NCBI RefSeq assembly: GCF_003569785.1
Contig: NZ_KZ984012.1
Location: forward strand, 1-49,377
Length of the DNA stretch: 49,377 nt
Origin: Leucobacter sp. wl10
GTDB taxonomy: Bacteria > Actinomycetota > Actinomycetes > Actinomycetales > Microbacteriaceae
Direction of reading: 5' to 3'
Part shown: in pieces, positions 1 to 9,771 of the stretch
Numbering within the stretch: position 1 is the first letter of the stretch
Layout: each line of letters begins with the position of its first letter
Position numbers and translations under genes: made by a program
Notes under the pieces: generated by a model
Told to the model about the DNA's origin: nothing
Database searches by the model: none
Seen by the model: the letters and a program-made list of their open reading frames with translations, nothing else

Positions 1-34
1 GACCCGGTGTTGCATCGACCGGTTGAACTCACCC

Positions 35-895
35 ATGGTCGCGCTCGACACGAACCACGCAGAACCGGGCGCTGCCGAGGCGCCCGGTGAATCGAGCGCG
101 CCGGGGTTCCGGGTGAGCCTCGAGGTGTTCGACGGGCCCTTCGACCTGCTGCTGAACCTCATCGGCAAGCACGAGCTCGACATCACCGAGGTGTCGCTCA
201 GCCTCGTCACCGACGAGTTCATCGCCTATCTCGCCTCGCTCGATGGGCAGGGCGTCATCGAGCTCGACCGGGCCTCGGAGTTCCTGGTGGTGGCCGCCAC
301 GCTGCTCGACCTGAAGATCGCGAGCCTGCTGCCGCAGGGCGAGGCCGTCGACGCCGAGGACATCGCCTTGCTCGAGGCCCGCGACCTGCTCTTCGCCCGG
401 CTGCTGCAGTACCGGGCGTTCAAGCAGGCGAGCGCCTGGTTCAGGGACCGGCTCGCGGCGGAGGAGGCGCGGCATCCCCGGCTCGTGCCGCTCGACGCGA
501 AGTACCGCGACCGCGCACCGGAGCTCGTGTGGCAGCTCTCGCCCGAGGACTTCGCGGCCATCGCCACGCTCGCCTTCGCGCCCCGCGAGATCCCGACGGT
601 GGGGCTCGACCACCTGCACGCGCCACTCGTCTCGATCCGCGAGCAGGCGGCCGTGGTCGTCTCGCTGCTGCGAGGCGCCGGTGGCCGCGGCGGCCCCCGC
701 AGCTTCCGCGAGTTGATCGCCGGGGTGGGGGAGCGCGGGGTGGTCGTCGCACGCTTCCTCGCGATTCTCGAACTCTACCGGCGGTCCGCCGTGACGTTCG
801 AGCAGGCGGAGCCCCTGGGGGAGCTGCTCGTGCAGTGGACGGGCGAGAACTGGTCGGACGAGGAGCTTTCGACGCTGGGGAACGACTATGACTGA
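35..895 (+). CDS. scpA: Segregation and condensation protein A
   Basis: ScpA is the kleisin subunit that bridges the SMC heads and, with ScpB, forms the bacterial condensin that compacts and segregates the chromosome. The protein has the typical N-terminal start VFDGPFDLLLNLI about 30 residues in, followed by a helical region and a C-terminal winged helix. A TTG in the same frame lies at 23, but the ATG at 35 is the more usual start; a start upstream of the window cannot be excluded because the gene begins almost at the edge. It overlaps scpB by 8 bp, so the two are translationally coupled. The length of about 286 residues is normal. Family assignment is firm; the exact start is less sure. 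Confidence 0.93.
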   Translation: MVALDTNHAEPGAAEAPGESSAPGFRVSLEVFDGPFDLLLNLIGKHELDITEVSLSLVTDEFIAYLASLDGQGVIELDRASEFLVVAATLLDLKIASLLPQGEAVDAEDIALLEARDLLFARLLQYRAFKQASAWFRDRLAAEEARHPRLVPLDAKYRDRAPELVWQLSPEDFAAIATLAFAPREIPTVGLDHLHAPLVSIREQAAVVVSLLRGAGGRGGPRSFRELIAGVGERGVVVARFLAILELYRRSAVTFEQAEPLGELLVQWTGENWSDEELSTLGNDYD

Positions 896-1532
896 GACGA
901 CGGAGCAGATGGAAGAGACCGCGGAGACCGAGCAGGCCGCCGATACCGAGCTGTCGCGCGCGCGGAACGGCCACACGCTCGCGCAGCAGCTCGAGGCGCT
1001 GCTGATCGTCGCCGACGAGCCGCTCAGCGCGGTGGCGCTCGCCACCGCGACCGACCGGCCCGTGCGCGAGGTGCGGGCGGCGCTCGAGGCGCTCGTCGCC
1101 GAGTTCAACGGAGAGGCGGCTGAGAGGCCGGGATCGCCGCGCGGCTTCGAGCTGCGCGAGGTCGCCGGCGGGTACCGCTTCTACGTGCGCGAGAGCCTCG
1201 ACCCGGTGGTGGCCGACTTCGTGCAGCAGCAGACCCCCGCGAGGCTGTCGCAGGCCGCGCTCGAGACGCTGGCCGTGGTCGCGTACCGGCAGCCGATCTC
1301 GCGCGGCGCGATCGCGTCGATCCGCGCCGTCAACGTCGATTCGGTGGTGCGCACGCTGCTGGCGCGCGGCCTCATCACCGAGGTGGGGCAGGATCCCGAG
1401 ACCACCGCCACCCTGTACGGCACCACCGAGGCGCTGCTCGGCCACCTGGGCGTCGGCGACGTCTCCGAACTGCCGCCCATCGCGCCGCTGCTCGACGACG
1501 GCTCGGAAGGGTTCGACCGTGAGCCGGTTTGA
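888..1532 (+). CDS. scpB: Segregation and condensation protein B
   Basis: ScpB (214 residues) is the partner of ScpA in the SMC condensin complex. After an acidic, low-complexity N-terminus of about 30 residues it has two winged-helix domains, with the conserved stretch ETLAVVAYRQPISRGAIASI around residues 125-145 that is diagnostic for the family. The ATG start lies inside the end of scpA and the gene itself overlaps rluB by 14 bp, so the three form one operon. Nothing unusual is visible. Confidence 0.95.
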   Translation: MTETTEQMEETAETEQAADTELSRARNGHTLAQQLEALLIVADEPLSAVALATATDRPVREVRAALEALVAEFNGEAAERPGSPRGFELREVAGGYRFYVRESLDPVVADFVQQQTPARLSQAALETLAVVAYRQPISRGAIASIRAVNVDSVVRTLLARGLITEVGQDPETTATLYGTTEALLGHLGVGDVSELPPIAPLLDDGSEGFDREPV

Positions 1533-2580
1533 GGGCGGGGGCTTCGGCGGATCCTTCTCCGTCGACGGCGAGAACGTCGACGTCGACCTGGCCGAGTTCG
1601 GCGGGAACCGGCCGGCGCCGCGGGATCCCGCGCCTCAGGATGATGGCCGCGTGCGCCTGCAGAAGGCGCTCGCGCACGCGGGCGTCGCGTCGCGTCGCGC
1701 GTGCGAGGCGCTCATCACGGGGGGTCGCGTCACGGTGAACGGGCGGGTGCGGCGGGAGCTGGGGTCGCGCATCGATCCGGATCGCGACGACGTGCGCGTG
1801 GACGGGGTCGTGGTGCAGCTCGACAGCTCCAAGCGCTACTTCGTGCTCAACAAGCCTCGGGGCGTCGTCTCCACCATGCGCGACGAGAACGGGCGCCCCG
1901 ACCTTCGCGAGTTCACCGATCGCGTCGACGACCGCCTCTACAACGTGGGCCGCCTCGACACCGACACGAGCGGGCTGCTCATCCTCACGAACGACGGGGA
2001 GCTCGCGCACCGGCTGGCGCACCCCAGCTTCGGCGTGAGCAAGACGTACGTCGCCAAGGTGCGCGGGCGAGTGACGGCCGCCGTGATCCAGCGCCTCAGG
2101 GACGGCGTCGAACTGAGCGACGGGCCCATCCGCGCCGACCGCGCCAAGCTGCTGCCCGGAGGGTCGGGCGGCTCGCACTCCCTCGTCGAGATCACTCTGC
2201 ACTCGGGGCGCAACCGCATCGTGCGGCGCATGCTCGCCGAGGTGGGGCACCCCGTCGAGGAGCTCGTGCGGCGCCGGTTCGGGCCGCTGCACCTCGGCGC
2301 GCTGCGCAGCGGCCAGATGCGCGAGCTGTCGGCGGCGGAGCGCGGGGCGCTGCTGTCGGCGGTCGAGGAGGGCGGCGCCGTGACGGCCGGGCGGCCGGGC
2401 GACGGCAAGGGCGCGCGCGGCATGCGCGGCGTGGCGGCCAGGGGCAATCCGCACGGTCGCCGCGACGCCGCCTCGTCGGGCGGCCGGGGCTCGCCAACAG
2501 GCGGAGCGAACAGTGTCGCTGGTCGACGGCAGAATGATGCGCAGCAGCCACGCGGCAAGCGGAAGGGAGACGGCCGGTGA
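1519..2580 (+). CDS. rluB: 23S rRNA pseudouridine synthase, RluB/RsuA family
   Basis: This enzyme isomerises a uridine in 23S rRNA to pseudouridine. The 353-residue protein has about 40 extra N-terminal residues, then an S4 RNA-binding domain (VRLQKALAHAGVASRRACEA, about residues 38-80), then the RsuA-family catalytic core with GRLDTDTSGLLILTNDGE, in which the Asp of GRLD is the catalytic nucleophile. The last 70 residues are Gly/Arg-rich and probably unstructured RNA-binding tail. The GTG start is preceded by GGAAGGG and overlaps scpB. The scpA-scpB-rluB order is standard in Gram-positive bacteria. RluB is preferred over RluE/RsuA from context only. Confidence 0.92.
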   Translation: MSRFEGGGFGGSFSVDGENVDVDLAEFGGNRPAPRDPAPQDDGRVRLQKALAHAGVASRRACEALITGGRVTVNGRVRRELGSRIDPDRDDVRVDGVVVQLDSSKRYFVLNKPRGVVSTMRDENGRPDLREFTDRVDDRLYNVGRLDTDTSGLLILTNDGELAHRLAHPSFGVSKTYVAKVRGRVTAAVIQRLRDGVELSDGPIRADRAKLLPGGSGGSHSLVEITLHSGRNRIVRRMLAEVGHPVEELVRRRFGPLHLGALRSGQMRELSAAERGALLSAVEEGGAVTAGRPGDGKGARGMRGVAARGNPHGRRDAASSGGRGSPTGGANSVAGRRQNDAQQPRGKRKGDGR

Positions 2581-3665
2581 ACGAGCTCAGAGCGCGCACG
2601 CGCGGACCCGTGCACGTGATCGGGGCCGGCCTGCTCGGCGCGAGCGTGGGGCTCGGGCTGCGCGAGCGCGGCGTCGAGGTGACGCTCGAGGATCTCTCGC
2701 CGACCACGGTCGCACTCGCGGCAGACTACGGCGCCGGACGGGTGCGCACGGCAGACGACCCGGCGCCTGCGCTCGTGGTCGTGGCCACGCCGCCCGACGT
2801 GACCGCCGACGTGGTCGAGCGCGCGCTCGCCGCCTACCCCGAGGCCGTGGTCACCGATGTCGCGAGCATCAAACTGGCGCCCTTCCTCGAGCTCACGCGG
2901 CGGGGCATCGACCTCACCAACTACGTGGGCTCGCACCCGATGGCGGGGCGCGAGCGCGGCGGCGCCGTCATGGCGCGCGCCGACCTCTTCAAGGCCCGCC
3001 CGTGGGTCGTCTGCCGCGACCACGAGACCCCGGCCGAGGCGCTCGCGCTCGTCGAGGCCGTGGCGCTCGACCTCGGGGGCGTGCTCATCGAGATGACGCC
3101 GGAGCAGCACGACCGCTCCGTTGGGCTCGTATCGCACCTGCCGCAGGTGGTGTCGAGCCTGCTCGCCGCTCGGCTCGCGTCGGCGACCGATCAGGCGATC
3201 GGTCTCGCGGGCAGCGGCCTGCGCGACACGACCCGCATCGCGTCGAGCGATCCGGAGCTGTGGGTGCAGATCCTCGGCGCCAACCGGCAGCCCGTGGTCG
3301 AGCTGCTCGACGCCTTCGGCGCCGACATCGCGGCCTTTGCCGATGCGCTGCGCGATCCGGCGCAGGCCGGTGCCAAGCGGCGCATCGCCGACCTGCTCGC
3401 GGAGGGCAACCGGGGCGTCGCCCGCATTCCGGGCAAGCACGGCTCGTCCGAGCACTTCACGACCATCACCGTGCTCATCGACGACCGGCCGGGCGAGCTC
3501 GGGCGCCTGCTCACCGAACTCGGAGAACTGGGCATTAACATGGAAGACTTGCGCCTCGAGCACTCGCCGGGCGCGCAGATCGGTTTCGCGGAGATCGCGG
3601 TGCTGCCCGAGGTGGCGGAGCGCGCGGTCTCCGATCTCGTCGAACGCGGATGGAGGACGCTGTGA
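2577..3665 (+). CDS. tyrA: Prephenate dehydrogenase with C-terminal ACT domain
   Basis: The enzyme oxidises and decarboxylates prephenate to 4-hydroxyphenylpyruvate in tyrosine synthesis. The N-terminal Rossmann fold has the NAD-binding motif GAGLLGASVGLGL near residue 15 and the substrate-region motif GSHPMAGRERGG near residue 120. The C-terminal 70 residues (TTITVLIDDRPGELGRLLTE) form an ACT domain, which usually mediates feedback by tyrosine. The GTG start overlaps the rluB stop in a GTGA, so it is co-translated with the operon. Length (362 residues) is normal for the ACT-containing type. Confidence 0.93.
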   Translation: MNELRARTRGPVHVIGAGLLGASVGLGLRERGVEVTLEDLSPTTVALAADYGAGRVRTADDPAPALVVVATPPDVTADVVERALAAYPEAVVTDVASIKLAPFLELTRRGIDLTNYVGSHPMAGRERGGAVMARADLFKARPWVVCRDHETPAEALALVEAVALDLGGVLIEMTPEQHDRSVGLVSHLPQVVSSLLAARLASATDQAIGLAGSGLRDTTRIASSDPELWVQILGANRQPVVELLDAFGADIAAFADALRDPAQAGAKRRIADLLAEGNRGVARIPGKHGSSEHFTTITVLIDDRPGELGRLLTELGELGINMEDLRLEHSPGAQIGFAEIAVLPEVAERAVSDLVERGWRTL

Positions 3666-4387
3666 GCGATGCGGTGACACCGCCCCCGATCCTCGTCGCG
3701 ATCGACGGACCGGCCGGCAGCGGCAAGTCGAGCGTTTCGCGCGCGGCGGCGAAGCGCCTGGGATTCGGGATCCTCGACACCGGGGCCGCCTATCGCTCGC
3801 TCGCGTGGGCCGCGCTGCAGACCGGAGTCGACCTCGACGACCCCGAGGCGGTCGTCGCGCTGCTCGGCTCGTGGAGGTACTCGAGCACGCTGCTCGGCGA
3901 GCAGCGCATCGGAGTGGTGCTGCCCGAGGGCGGCGAGTGCGCGACGCACGACGTGACCGCCGCGATCCGCGACCACGCGGTGAGCGGGCAGGTGAGCCGG
4001 GTCTCACGGCACCCCCAGGTGCGGGATCGGCTCAACGCGATGTTCCGCGAGATCGTCGCCGAGTCGGGGCTGCCCGGCGTGGTGATCGAGGGGCGCGACA
4101 TCACCACGGTGGTCGCACCGGACGCACCGGTGCGCATCCTGATGACGGCCTCGCCCGAGGTGCGCGCGCGGCGCCGGGCCGCTGAGCTGGAGGGGTTGTC
4201 GCACGAGCAGGTGCTCGCCGACATCGCCGCGCGCGACGCGAAGGACGCGCTCGTGGTGGACTTCATCACCCCCTCAGCGGGGGTGGCGCTCGTCGACACG
4301 AGCGAACTGGACTTCGAGCAGTCGGTGCGGGCTGTGGTCGATATCGTGACGGCGGCGCCGGCCGCCGCGGAAGAGGGCGTGCGATGA
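3662..4387 (+). CDS. cmk: Cytidylate kinase
   Basis: Cmk phosphorylates CMP and dCMP to the diphosphates. The P-loop [20 protein letters not shown] is at the N-terminus, followed by the CMP-binding region with [11 protein letters not shown] and the GRDITTVV motif around residue 145. An ATG at 3650 is in frame, but GTG at 3662 is chosen because it overlaps the tyrA stop in GTGA and has a good GGAGG ribosome site at 3652-3656, which would lie inside the longer reading. About 241 residues. It is coupled to der downstream, a common actinobacterial pair. Confidence 0.93.
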   Translation: MSDAVTPPPILVAIDGPAGSGKSSVSRAAAKRLGFGILDTGAAYRSLAWAALQTGVDLDDPEAVVALLGSWRYSSTLLGEQRIGVVLPEGGECATHDVTAAIRDHAVSGQVSRVSRHPQVRDRLNAMFREIVAESGLPGVVIEGRDITTVVAPDAPVRILMTASPEVRARRRAAELEGLSHEQVLADIAARDAKDALVVDFITPSAGVALVDTSELDFEQSVRAVVDIVTAAPAAAEEGVR

Positions 4388-5937
4388 GCGAGCAGAACCC
4401 CGGGGCGAGCACCGGGCAGGACGAGCCGGGGGCCTTCGACGCGGCCGCGGTGGCGGAGGACGAGATCGTCGTCGGCGAGGACTTCGACGGCGATGTGACC
4501 GACGAGGAGCGCCTGCGCGCCATGCGCTCGAACCTCGAGGGCTTCGATCTGGAGGACGAGGACCTCGCGATCATCGGTGAGGACGGCGAGTTCTTGGGCT
4601 TCCGCGAGCCGGTCGCCGAGGCTCTGCCCGTGGTCGCGATCGTCGGCCGGCCGAACGTCGGCAAGTCGGCCCTCGTCAACCGCATCCTCGGTCGCCGCGA
4701 GGCCGTGGTCGAGGACGTGCCCGGTGTGACCCGCGACCGCGTCACCTACTCCGCCGAGTGGAACGGCACGCGCTTCAGCCTGGTCGACACCGGCGGGTGG
4801 GAGCCGGACGCCAAGGGTATCGACGCCTCGGTGGCGCTCCAGGCCGAGGTGGCGATCGAGCTCTGCGACGTCGTGCTGTTCGTGGTCGACTCGCGCGTGG
4901 GCCCCACCGCGACCGACGAGCGGGTGGTGCAGCTGCTGCGCCGCACCCACAAACCCGTCTTCCTCGTCGCCAACAAGGTCGACGACCCGGTGCTGGAGGC
5001 TGAGGCGGCGCAGCTGTGGTCGCTCGGGCTCGGCGAGCCGCGCGCCGTTTCGGCGCTGCACGGCCGAGGCGTGGCCGACCTGCTGGATAAGGTCGTCGAG
5101 GCGCTGCCCGAGGAGTCCTCGGTGGCGCAGCCGAAGCTGCTCGGCCCGCGTCGCGTCGCGCTGCTCGGCCGCCCGAACGTGGGCAAGTCGAGCCTGCTCA
5201 ACAAGGCCGCCGGTGAAGAGCGGGCGGTCGTCAGCGATATCGCCGGTACCACGCGCGATCCCGTGGACGAGCAGGTGGAGATCGCGGGCCGCGTGTGGAC
5301 CTTCGTCGACACCGCCGGCATCCGCCGCCGCGTGCACCTGCAGAAGGGCGCCGACTTCTACGCGTCGCTGCGCACCGCGGCCGCGCTCGAGAAGGCCGAG
5401 GTCGCGGTCGTGCTCATCGACGTGACGCAGGAGATCAGCGACCAGGATCTGCGCATCATCGACCTCGTGCTCGAGTCGGGTCGCGCGCTCGTGCTCGCGT
5501 TCAACAAGTGGGATCTGCTCGACGACGACCGCCGTCGCTACCTGGAGCGGGAGATCGAGCAGGATCTCGGCCACGTGGACTGGGCGCCGCGCGTCAACAT
5601 CTCGGCGCGCACCGGCCGCCACCTCGAGAAGCTCGTGCCCGCCCTCGAGACGGCGCTCGAGTCGTGGGACACCCGCATCCCGACGGGCAAGTTCAACGCC
5701 TTCGTCGCCGAGCTCGTGCAGGAGCACCCGCATCCGCTGCGCGGCGGCAAGCAGCCGCGCATCCTGTTCGGCACGCAGGTGCAGAACCGCCCGCCGACCT
5801 TCGTGCTCTTCACCTCGGGCTTCCTGGATCCCGGCTACCGCCGCTTCATCCAGCGCCGCCTGCGCGAGCGCTACGGCTTTGAAGGCACCCCCATCGTGCT
5901 CAACATGCGCATCCGCGAGCGCCGCCCGCGGCGGTAG
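4384..5937 (+). CDS. der: Ribosome biogenesis GTPase Der (EngA)
   Basis: Der is an essential double GTPase for 50S ribosomal subunit maturation. Two tandem G domains are visible, with P-loops [13 protein letters not shown] (about residue 88) and [13 protein letters not shown] (about residue 260), and NKxD motifs ANKVD and FNKWD. A C-terminal KH-like domain follows. The first 75 residues are an acidic extension, common in actinobacterial Der. It overlaps cmk by 4 bp (ATGA) and is the last gene of the operon; the next gene is convergent, only 22 bp away. Confidence 0.95.
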   Translation: MSEQNPGASTGQDEPGAFDAAAVAEDEIVVGEDFDGDVTDEERLRAMRSNLEGFDLEDEDLAIIGEDGEFLGFREPVAEALPVVAIVGRPNVGKSALVNRILGRREAVVEDVPGVTRDRVTYSAEWNGTRFSLVDTGGWEPDAKGIDASVALQAEVAIELCDVVLFVVDSRVGPTATDERVVQLLRRTHKPVFLVANKVDDPVLEAEAAQLWSLGLGEPRAVSALHGRGVADLLDKVVEALPEESSVAQPKLLGPRRVALLGRPNVGKSSLLNKAAGEERAVVSDIAGTTRDPVDEQVEIAGRVWTFVDTAGIRRRVHLQKGADFYASLRTAAALEKAEVAVVLIDVTQEISDQDLRIIDLVLESGRALVLAFNKWDLLDDDRRRYLEREIEQDLGHVDWAPRVNISARTGRHLEKLVPALETALESWDTRIPTGKFNAFVAELVQEHPHPLRGGKQPRILFGTQVQNRPPTFVLFTSGFLDPGYRRFIQRRLRERYGFEGTPIVLNMRIRERRPRR

Positions 5938-5959
5938 TCCCGCTCTCGAGGATCGCCGG

Positions 5960-6832
5960 TCATGAGACGAGCGGGCCCCCGAGTTTCCAGTACCCCATGA
6001 AGGCGACCCGCTCCTTCGGCACGAGAAGCGTGCCCACCAGGTAGCGTCGGATGTCGCCGGTGGCGGTCGCCTCCCCGGCTATCCACGCATACAGGCTCGT
6101 CCGTATCGTCGCGTCGCCGCTGTTCAGCGTCCCCCAGTCGCGAACGGCGCGCTCCAGCCGACTTCCGGGTGATGAACCGGCGTCGACGACGCGGGCGGTG
6201 ATGCGTCCGCCCTCCGTCAGAAGCGCGCCGTTCGCGGGGTGGGCGAGTTCGAGGAGAACCTCGGCGGAGGTGTCCGGTGCGAGGCCGGTGAGGATGTTGT
6301 TGATCGCGGGAAGCGCCGATTCGTCGCCGACGAGGAGGACCCTCCGGGGGACCGTCGGCGGAGCGTAGTGGATCCCGTACCCCGTGTAGCCGACGCGGAC
6401 ATCGGGACCGGTGACGACGAGTTCGTCGCCGGGCCGGCAGCCGAGAGCCCAGGCGGAGGCCGGACCAGCCGGCTCGTGGACGAACAGATCGACGTCGATC
6501 TCGCCGGCTTCGGGCCGGATCGCGGCGGGCGTGTAGGTCCGGAGGACGTTGCGCCGATTCTCCGGGAGCGCCTTCCACCGGGTGTACCACTGCTTCGGGT
6601 GCGGGGTCGGGTCGTCCAGGAGCCCGAAGTCCGGCCGGCTGCCGTCGGACATGGGAAGGACGAGCTTGATGCGCTGGTCGAGCCCCCAGGGAGCGAAGTC
6701 GCGGAGCGACTCACCGGCCAGGGTGATGCGGATGAATCCCGGTGTGACCTGCACCTTGCGGGCGACGCTGACGGGGAATGCGCTGTACTCCCACGGCCGA
6801 TCCGCGCGGGTGGTCCGAGCGGGGAGCGTCAT
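5960..6832 (-). CDS. Siderophore-interacting protein (ferric-siderophore reductase)
   Basis: This is a ViuB/SIP-family flavoprotein of 290 residues that would reduce ferric siderophore in the cytoplasm to release iron. The N-terminal FAD-binding barrel contains FIRITLAGESLRDFAPWG and RNVLRTYTP; the C-terminal half has RRVLLVGDESALPAINNIL, the NAD(P)H-binding loop, and ends near MGYWKLGG, typical for the family. The frame stays open much further upstream, but the ATG at 6832 overlaps the stop of the ATPase gene (ATGA), giving the usual length. It is the last gene of the iron-uptake operon. Confidence 0.92.
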   Translation of the reverse strand: MTLPARTTRADRPWEYSAFPVSVARKVQVTPGFIRITLAGESLRDFAPWGLDQRIKLVLPMSDGSRPDFGLLDDPTPHPKQWYTRWKALPENRRNVLRTYTPAAIRPEAGEIDVDLFVHEPAGPASAWALGCRPGDELVVTGPDVRVGYTGYGIHYAPPTVPRRVLLVGDESALPAINNILTGLAPDTSAEVLLELAHPANGALLTEGGRITARVVDAGSSPGSRLERAVRDWGTLNSGDATIRTSLYAWIAGEATATGDIRRYLVGTLLVPKERVAFMGYWKLGGPLVS

Positions 6833-7674
6833 CGCGGGGCCTCCTCCGCGTCGGAGGCGGGCGCGCCGAGGGGCACGACGAGCGGCCCGCCGGTGACGGG
6901 ATCGTCGATGACGACGTTCGGCAGTCCGTAGATCTCTTCCACCCGTGCGCTGGTGATCACCTCGGCGGGAGCGCCCGCGGCCAGAATGCGGCCGTCTCGC
7001 ATGGCGATGATGTGGTCGGCGTAGCGGGCGGCGGCGTTGAGGTCGTGGAGCACCGCGACGACCGTGCGCCCACTGCGGTTCAGGTGCGCGAACAGTTCCA
7101 TGAGTTCGACCTGATGGGTGATGTCCAGGAATGTCGTCGGCTCGTCGAGCAGCAGCAGATCGGTCTGCTGGGCGAGCACCATGGCCACCCACACGCGTTG
7201 GCGCTGCCCGCCCGAGAGCTCGTCGACGCGCCGCGGCGCGAGGTCGCGGGTCCCGGTGGCGGCGAGCGCATCGCGCACGGCGGCCTCGTCGGCATCCGAC
7301 CACTGCCGCAGGAGACCCTGGTGGGGATATCGGCCGCGTGCGACGAGATCGGCGACGGTGATGCCGTCGGGCGCGATCGCGGACTGCGGGAGCAGCCCGA
7401 GACGGCGGGCGAGATCCTTCGCGGCCAGGTTCGTGATGGCCTTTCCGTCCAGGATCACCTGCCCGGCCTCGGGCGCCAGGAGGCGGGAGAGACCGCGCAG
7501 GAGAGTGGATTTGCCGCAGGCGTTGGGGCCGATGATCACGGTGAACGATCCGTCCGGGATCGCTGCGGTCAGATCCCGGATGATCGGGCGCCTGTCGTAC
7601 CCGAGCGTCACCCGCTCTGCGCGGAGTCGGGCCGCCTGCTGAGTCGATGTCGAGAGGGTGGTCTGGTCAGGCAC
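6829..7674 (-). CDS. Iron-siderophore ABC transporter ATP-binding protein (FecE/FepC type)
   Basis: This 281-residue ATPase powers import of ferric siderophore. Walker A is [16 protein letters not shown], the ABC signature is LSGGQRQRVWVAMVLAQ, and Walker B is LLLLDEPTTFLD followed by the switch His in VAVLHDLNAAARYAD. The spacing and the sequence around these motifs match the FepC/FhuC group rather than other importers. It overlaps the permease upstream by 8 bp and the SIP gene downstream by 4 bp, so stoichiometry is probably kept by translational coupling. Confidence 0.94.
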   Translation of the reverse strand: MPDQTTLSTSTQQAARLRAERVTLGYDRRPIIRDLTAAIPDGSFTVIIGPNACGKSTLLRGLSRLLAPEAGQVILDGKAITNLAAKDLARRLGLLPQSAIAPDGITVADLVARGRYPHQGLLRQWSDADEAAVRDALAATGTRDLAPRRVDELSGGQRQRVWVAMVLAQQTDLLLLDEPTTFLDITHQVELMELFAHLNRSGRTVVAVLHDLNAAARYADHIIAMRDGRILAAGAPAEVITSARVEEIYGLPNVVIDDPVTGGPLVVPLGAPASDAEEAPR

Positions 7675-8731
7675 GGTGACGGATCTCCTGGATGAGTGTA
7701 GCGACGAGGTAGACGCCTCCCACGGAGACGGTGACGACCCCGACCGGCAGTGCCGCCGGGAGGACGTGCTGCGCGAGCAGATCGGATGCGAGCAGCAGAA
7801 ATGCTCCCACGAGCGCCGAGAGCACCAGCGACAGATACGGCGTGCGGGAGACCCGCCGGGCGACCTGGGGCGCGGCCAGCGCGATGAACGCGACCGGTCC
7901 GATCACGGCGGTCGCGACGGACACGAGCCCCACCCCGATGAGGAGCATGAGCGTTCGCACGACGACGGGCCTCGCGCCCGTGGCGGTCGCGACGTCGTCG
8001 CCGAGATCCAGCTGCCGCATCTGCGGGGTGAGGACCGCCAGGGCCAGCAGCAGAGGCAGTCCGACGGCGATGGCGCCCGTGAGCGGTGGCGCGGTGACGC
8101 CGTTGAGGGTGCCCGCGCCCCAGGCCGAGGCGAACATCGCCGTCTCCAGCTCGACCTCGAGCAGCATCCACGTGTTCGCCGAGGCGAGGATCGCTGCGAC
8201 GCCGATCCCGATCACGATGAGCCGGAACCCCTGCACCCCGCCCCGGTGCGCGAGCCCCCAGATGAGGGCGGCCGTCAGGAGCCCGCCGAGGACCGCCCCG
8301 GCGGTCATGAGCGGCCAGCTCGCGGACAGGAACACGACGGTCAGGAGCATTCCCGTGAAGGCGCCGTTGGAGAGCCCCAGGATATCCGGACTCGCCAGCG
8401 GGTTGCGGGTCACGGTCTGGAACAGCGCGCCGGCGATCGCCAGGAATGCGCCCAGCACGATCGCCGCGAGCGCGCGGGGAAGCCGCCACTCGAACACCAC
8501 CGTGCGATCGAGCGCCTCACCGCCGCCGAGGAGGGCGCTGAGGACCGCGTCCGGGGCGAGCGGATAGGTGCCGAGCCCGAGCGCGGCGATCGTGAGGATC
8601 GCGATGGCGAGCACGAACGCGGCGGCGGTGATCAGACTGCGCGTGCGCAGGGGAATCGTGAACGGGCCGGCCCGGAGAAGGCGGCGCCGGTAGCCGACGT
8701 CCGTCGTCTCGGCGTCTCGAGCGCGGATCAT
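7667..8731 (-). CDS. Iron-siderophore ABC transporter permease (FecD type)
   Basis: This is a FecCD-family permease of about 354 residues with some nine to ten membrane segments. Motifs are GAFLAIAGALFQTVTRNPLASPDILG, abbreviated here as the QTVTRNPLASPDILG loop near residue 105, and GPVAFIALAAPQVARR near the C-terminus, which contacts the ATPase. The reading frame runs far upstream, but ATG at 8731 overlaps the stop of the other permease (ATGA) and gives the family length. It forms a heterodimeric channel with the product of the preceding gene. Confidence 0.93.
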   Translation of the reverse strand: MIRARDAETTDVGYRRRLLRAGPFTIPLRTRSLITAAAFVLAIAILTIAALGLGTYPLAPDAVLSALLGGGEALDRTVVFEWRLPRALAAIVLGAFLAIAGALFQTVTRNPLASPDILGLSNGAFTGMLLTVVFLSASWPLMTAGAVLGGLLTAALIWGLAHRGGVQGFRLIVIGIGVAAILASANTWMLLEVELETAMFASAWGAGTLNGVTAPPLTGAIAVGLPLLLALAVLTPQMRQLDLGDDVATATGARPVVVRTLMLLIGVGLVSVATAVIGPVAFIALAAPQVARRVSRTPYLSLVLSALVGAFLLLASDLLAQHVLPAALPVGVVTVSVGGVYLVATLIQEIRHRA

Positions 8732-9771
8732 GACAGGGTGCTCGCTTTGCGTCGACGGGCGAGGACGATGAGCACGGGGGCGCCGACGAACGCGGTCACG
8801 ATGCCGACTGGGATCTCCGCCGGGGAGATCAGCACTCGCCCGAGCACATCCGCGAGGAGCACGATCACCGGGCCCAGGCCGAGGGAGACCGTCAGCACCG
8901 TGGGCTCGTCCACCCCGAACACCCAGCGGGCCACGTGGGGGACCATGAGGCCGACGAACGAGATCGGCCCGGCCAGGGCTGTCGCCGCGCCGGCCAGGAC
9001 GGTCACCGTGACGATGACGCCGATCCTGATCCCGGCCACGTTCGCGCCCTGCGCCCTCGCCACGTCCTCGCCCAGCGCGAGCGCGTTCAGGCCGGGGGCG
9101 AGGAGGATCGCAGCCAGCGCGGCGAGTCCGAGGAGGGGCAGCAGCGGGAGGAGGACTTCGAAGCCGCGGCCGAGCAGTGAGCCGGCGTTCCACGACCGCA
9201 TCTGCTCGAAGGCGTCCGGGTTGCTCAGCGTCATGCCGGTGGTCATCCCCGAGAACACCGCTCCGAGCGCGACTCCGGCCAGGGTCAGGCGGATGGGATC
9301 GGCCGCGCCGCGGCCGGAGGATCCGATCAGGTAGACCGCGACGGTGACCGCGAGCGCTCCGAGGAAGGCCAGCCAAACGAACGAGGAGATGCTCCGCAGC
9401 CCGAAGAACGCCACCCCGACCGCGACGGCGAACGCCGCACCCGCGTTCACGCCCAGGATCCCCGGGTCCGCCAGCGGATTGCGGGTGAAGGCCTGAATCA
9501 GCGCCCCCGCCGCCCCCAACGCGACGCCCACCACCAGGCCGGTGACGGTGCGGGGCACGCGCAGCTCGTTCACGATGTACCGCGCTTCGCTCGAGCCGCC
9601 GCCGCGCAGCACGTCGACGAGCACCTCGAGCGGGAGCGAGTTCGAGCCCACCGTGAGCGACAGCGCCACCGCAACCGCGAGCGCGACGGTGATGCCGGCG
9701 AGGCCGAGCGCGACCCGGCCTCGCCGACTCGTGGTCAACCGCGCCTCACCCTCGACGCGGACGCCGGTCAC
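8728..9771 (-). CDS. Iron-siderophore ABC transporter permease (FecC type)
   Basis: This 347-residue permease is the second half of the siderophore channel. It shows the family loop QAFTRNPLADPGILGVNAGA near residue 90 and GPISFVGLMVPHVARWVFG near residue 270, with about ten hydrophobic segments. ATG at 9771 overlaps the stop of the binding-protein gene. A short charged N-terminus precedes the first helix. No anomalies are visible. Confidence 0.93.
   Translation of the reverse strand: MTGVRVEGEARLTTSRRGRVALGLAGITVALAVAVALSLTVGSNSLPLEVLVDVLRGGGSSEARYIVNELRVPRTVTGLVVGVALGAAGALIQAFTRNPLADPGILGVNAGAAFAVAVGVAFFGLRSISSFVWLAFLGALAVTVAVYLIGSSGRGAADPIRLTLAGVALGAVFSGMTTGMTLSNPDAFEQMRSWNAGSLLGRGFEVLLPLLPLLGLAALAAILLAPGLNALALGEDVARAQGANVAGIRIGVIVTVTVLAGAATALAGPISFVGLMVPHVARWVFGVDEPTVLTVSLGLGPVIVLLADVLGRVLISPAEIPVGIVTAFVGAPVLIVLARRRKASTLS

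Noticed and set aside
29..1445. Long minus-strand frames opposite scpA and scpB
   Set aside because: High GC keeps antisense frames open; they have Arg/Ala/His-rich composition and no family features, while the plus-strand genes are certain.
1375..5733. Very long minus-strand frames opposite rluB, tyrA, cmk and der
   Set aside because: They are mirror frames of conserved genes, without ribosome sites or recognisable domains.
5939..5975. Inverted repeat CCCGCTC/GAGCGGG between der and the SIP gene as a terminator
   Set aside because: Only 7 bp of stem with a 23-base loop and no U-tract; too weak to call.
7658..9334. 558-codon plus-strand frame opposite the iron permeases
   Set aside because: Composition is dominated by Arg, Asp, Gly and Glu, and the opposite strand encodes two clear FecCD permeases with overlapping starts and stops.
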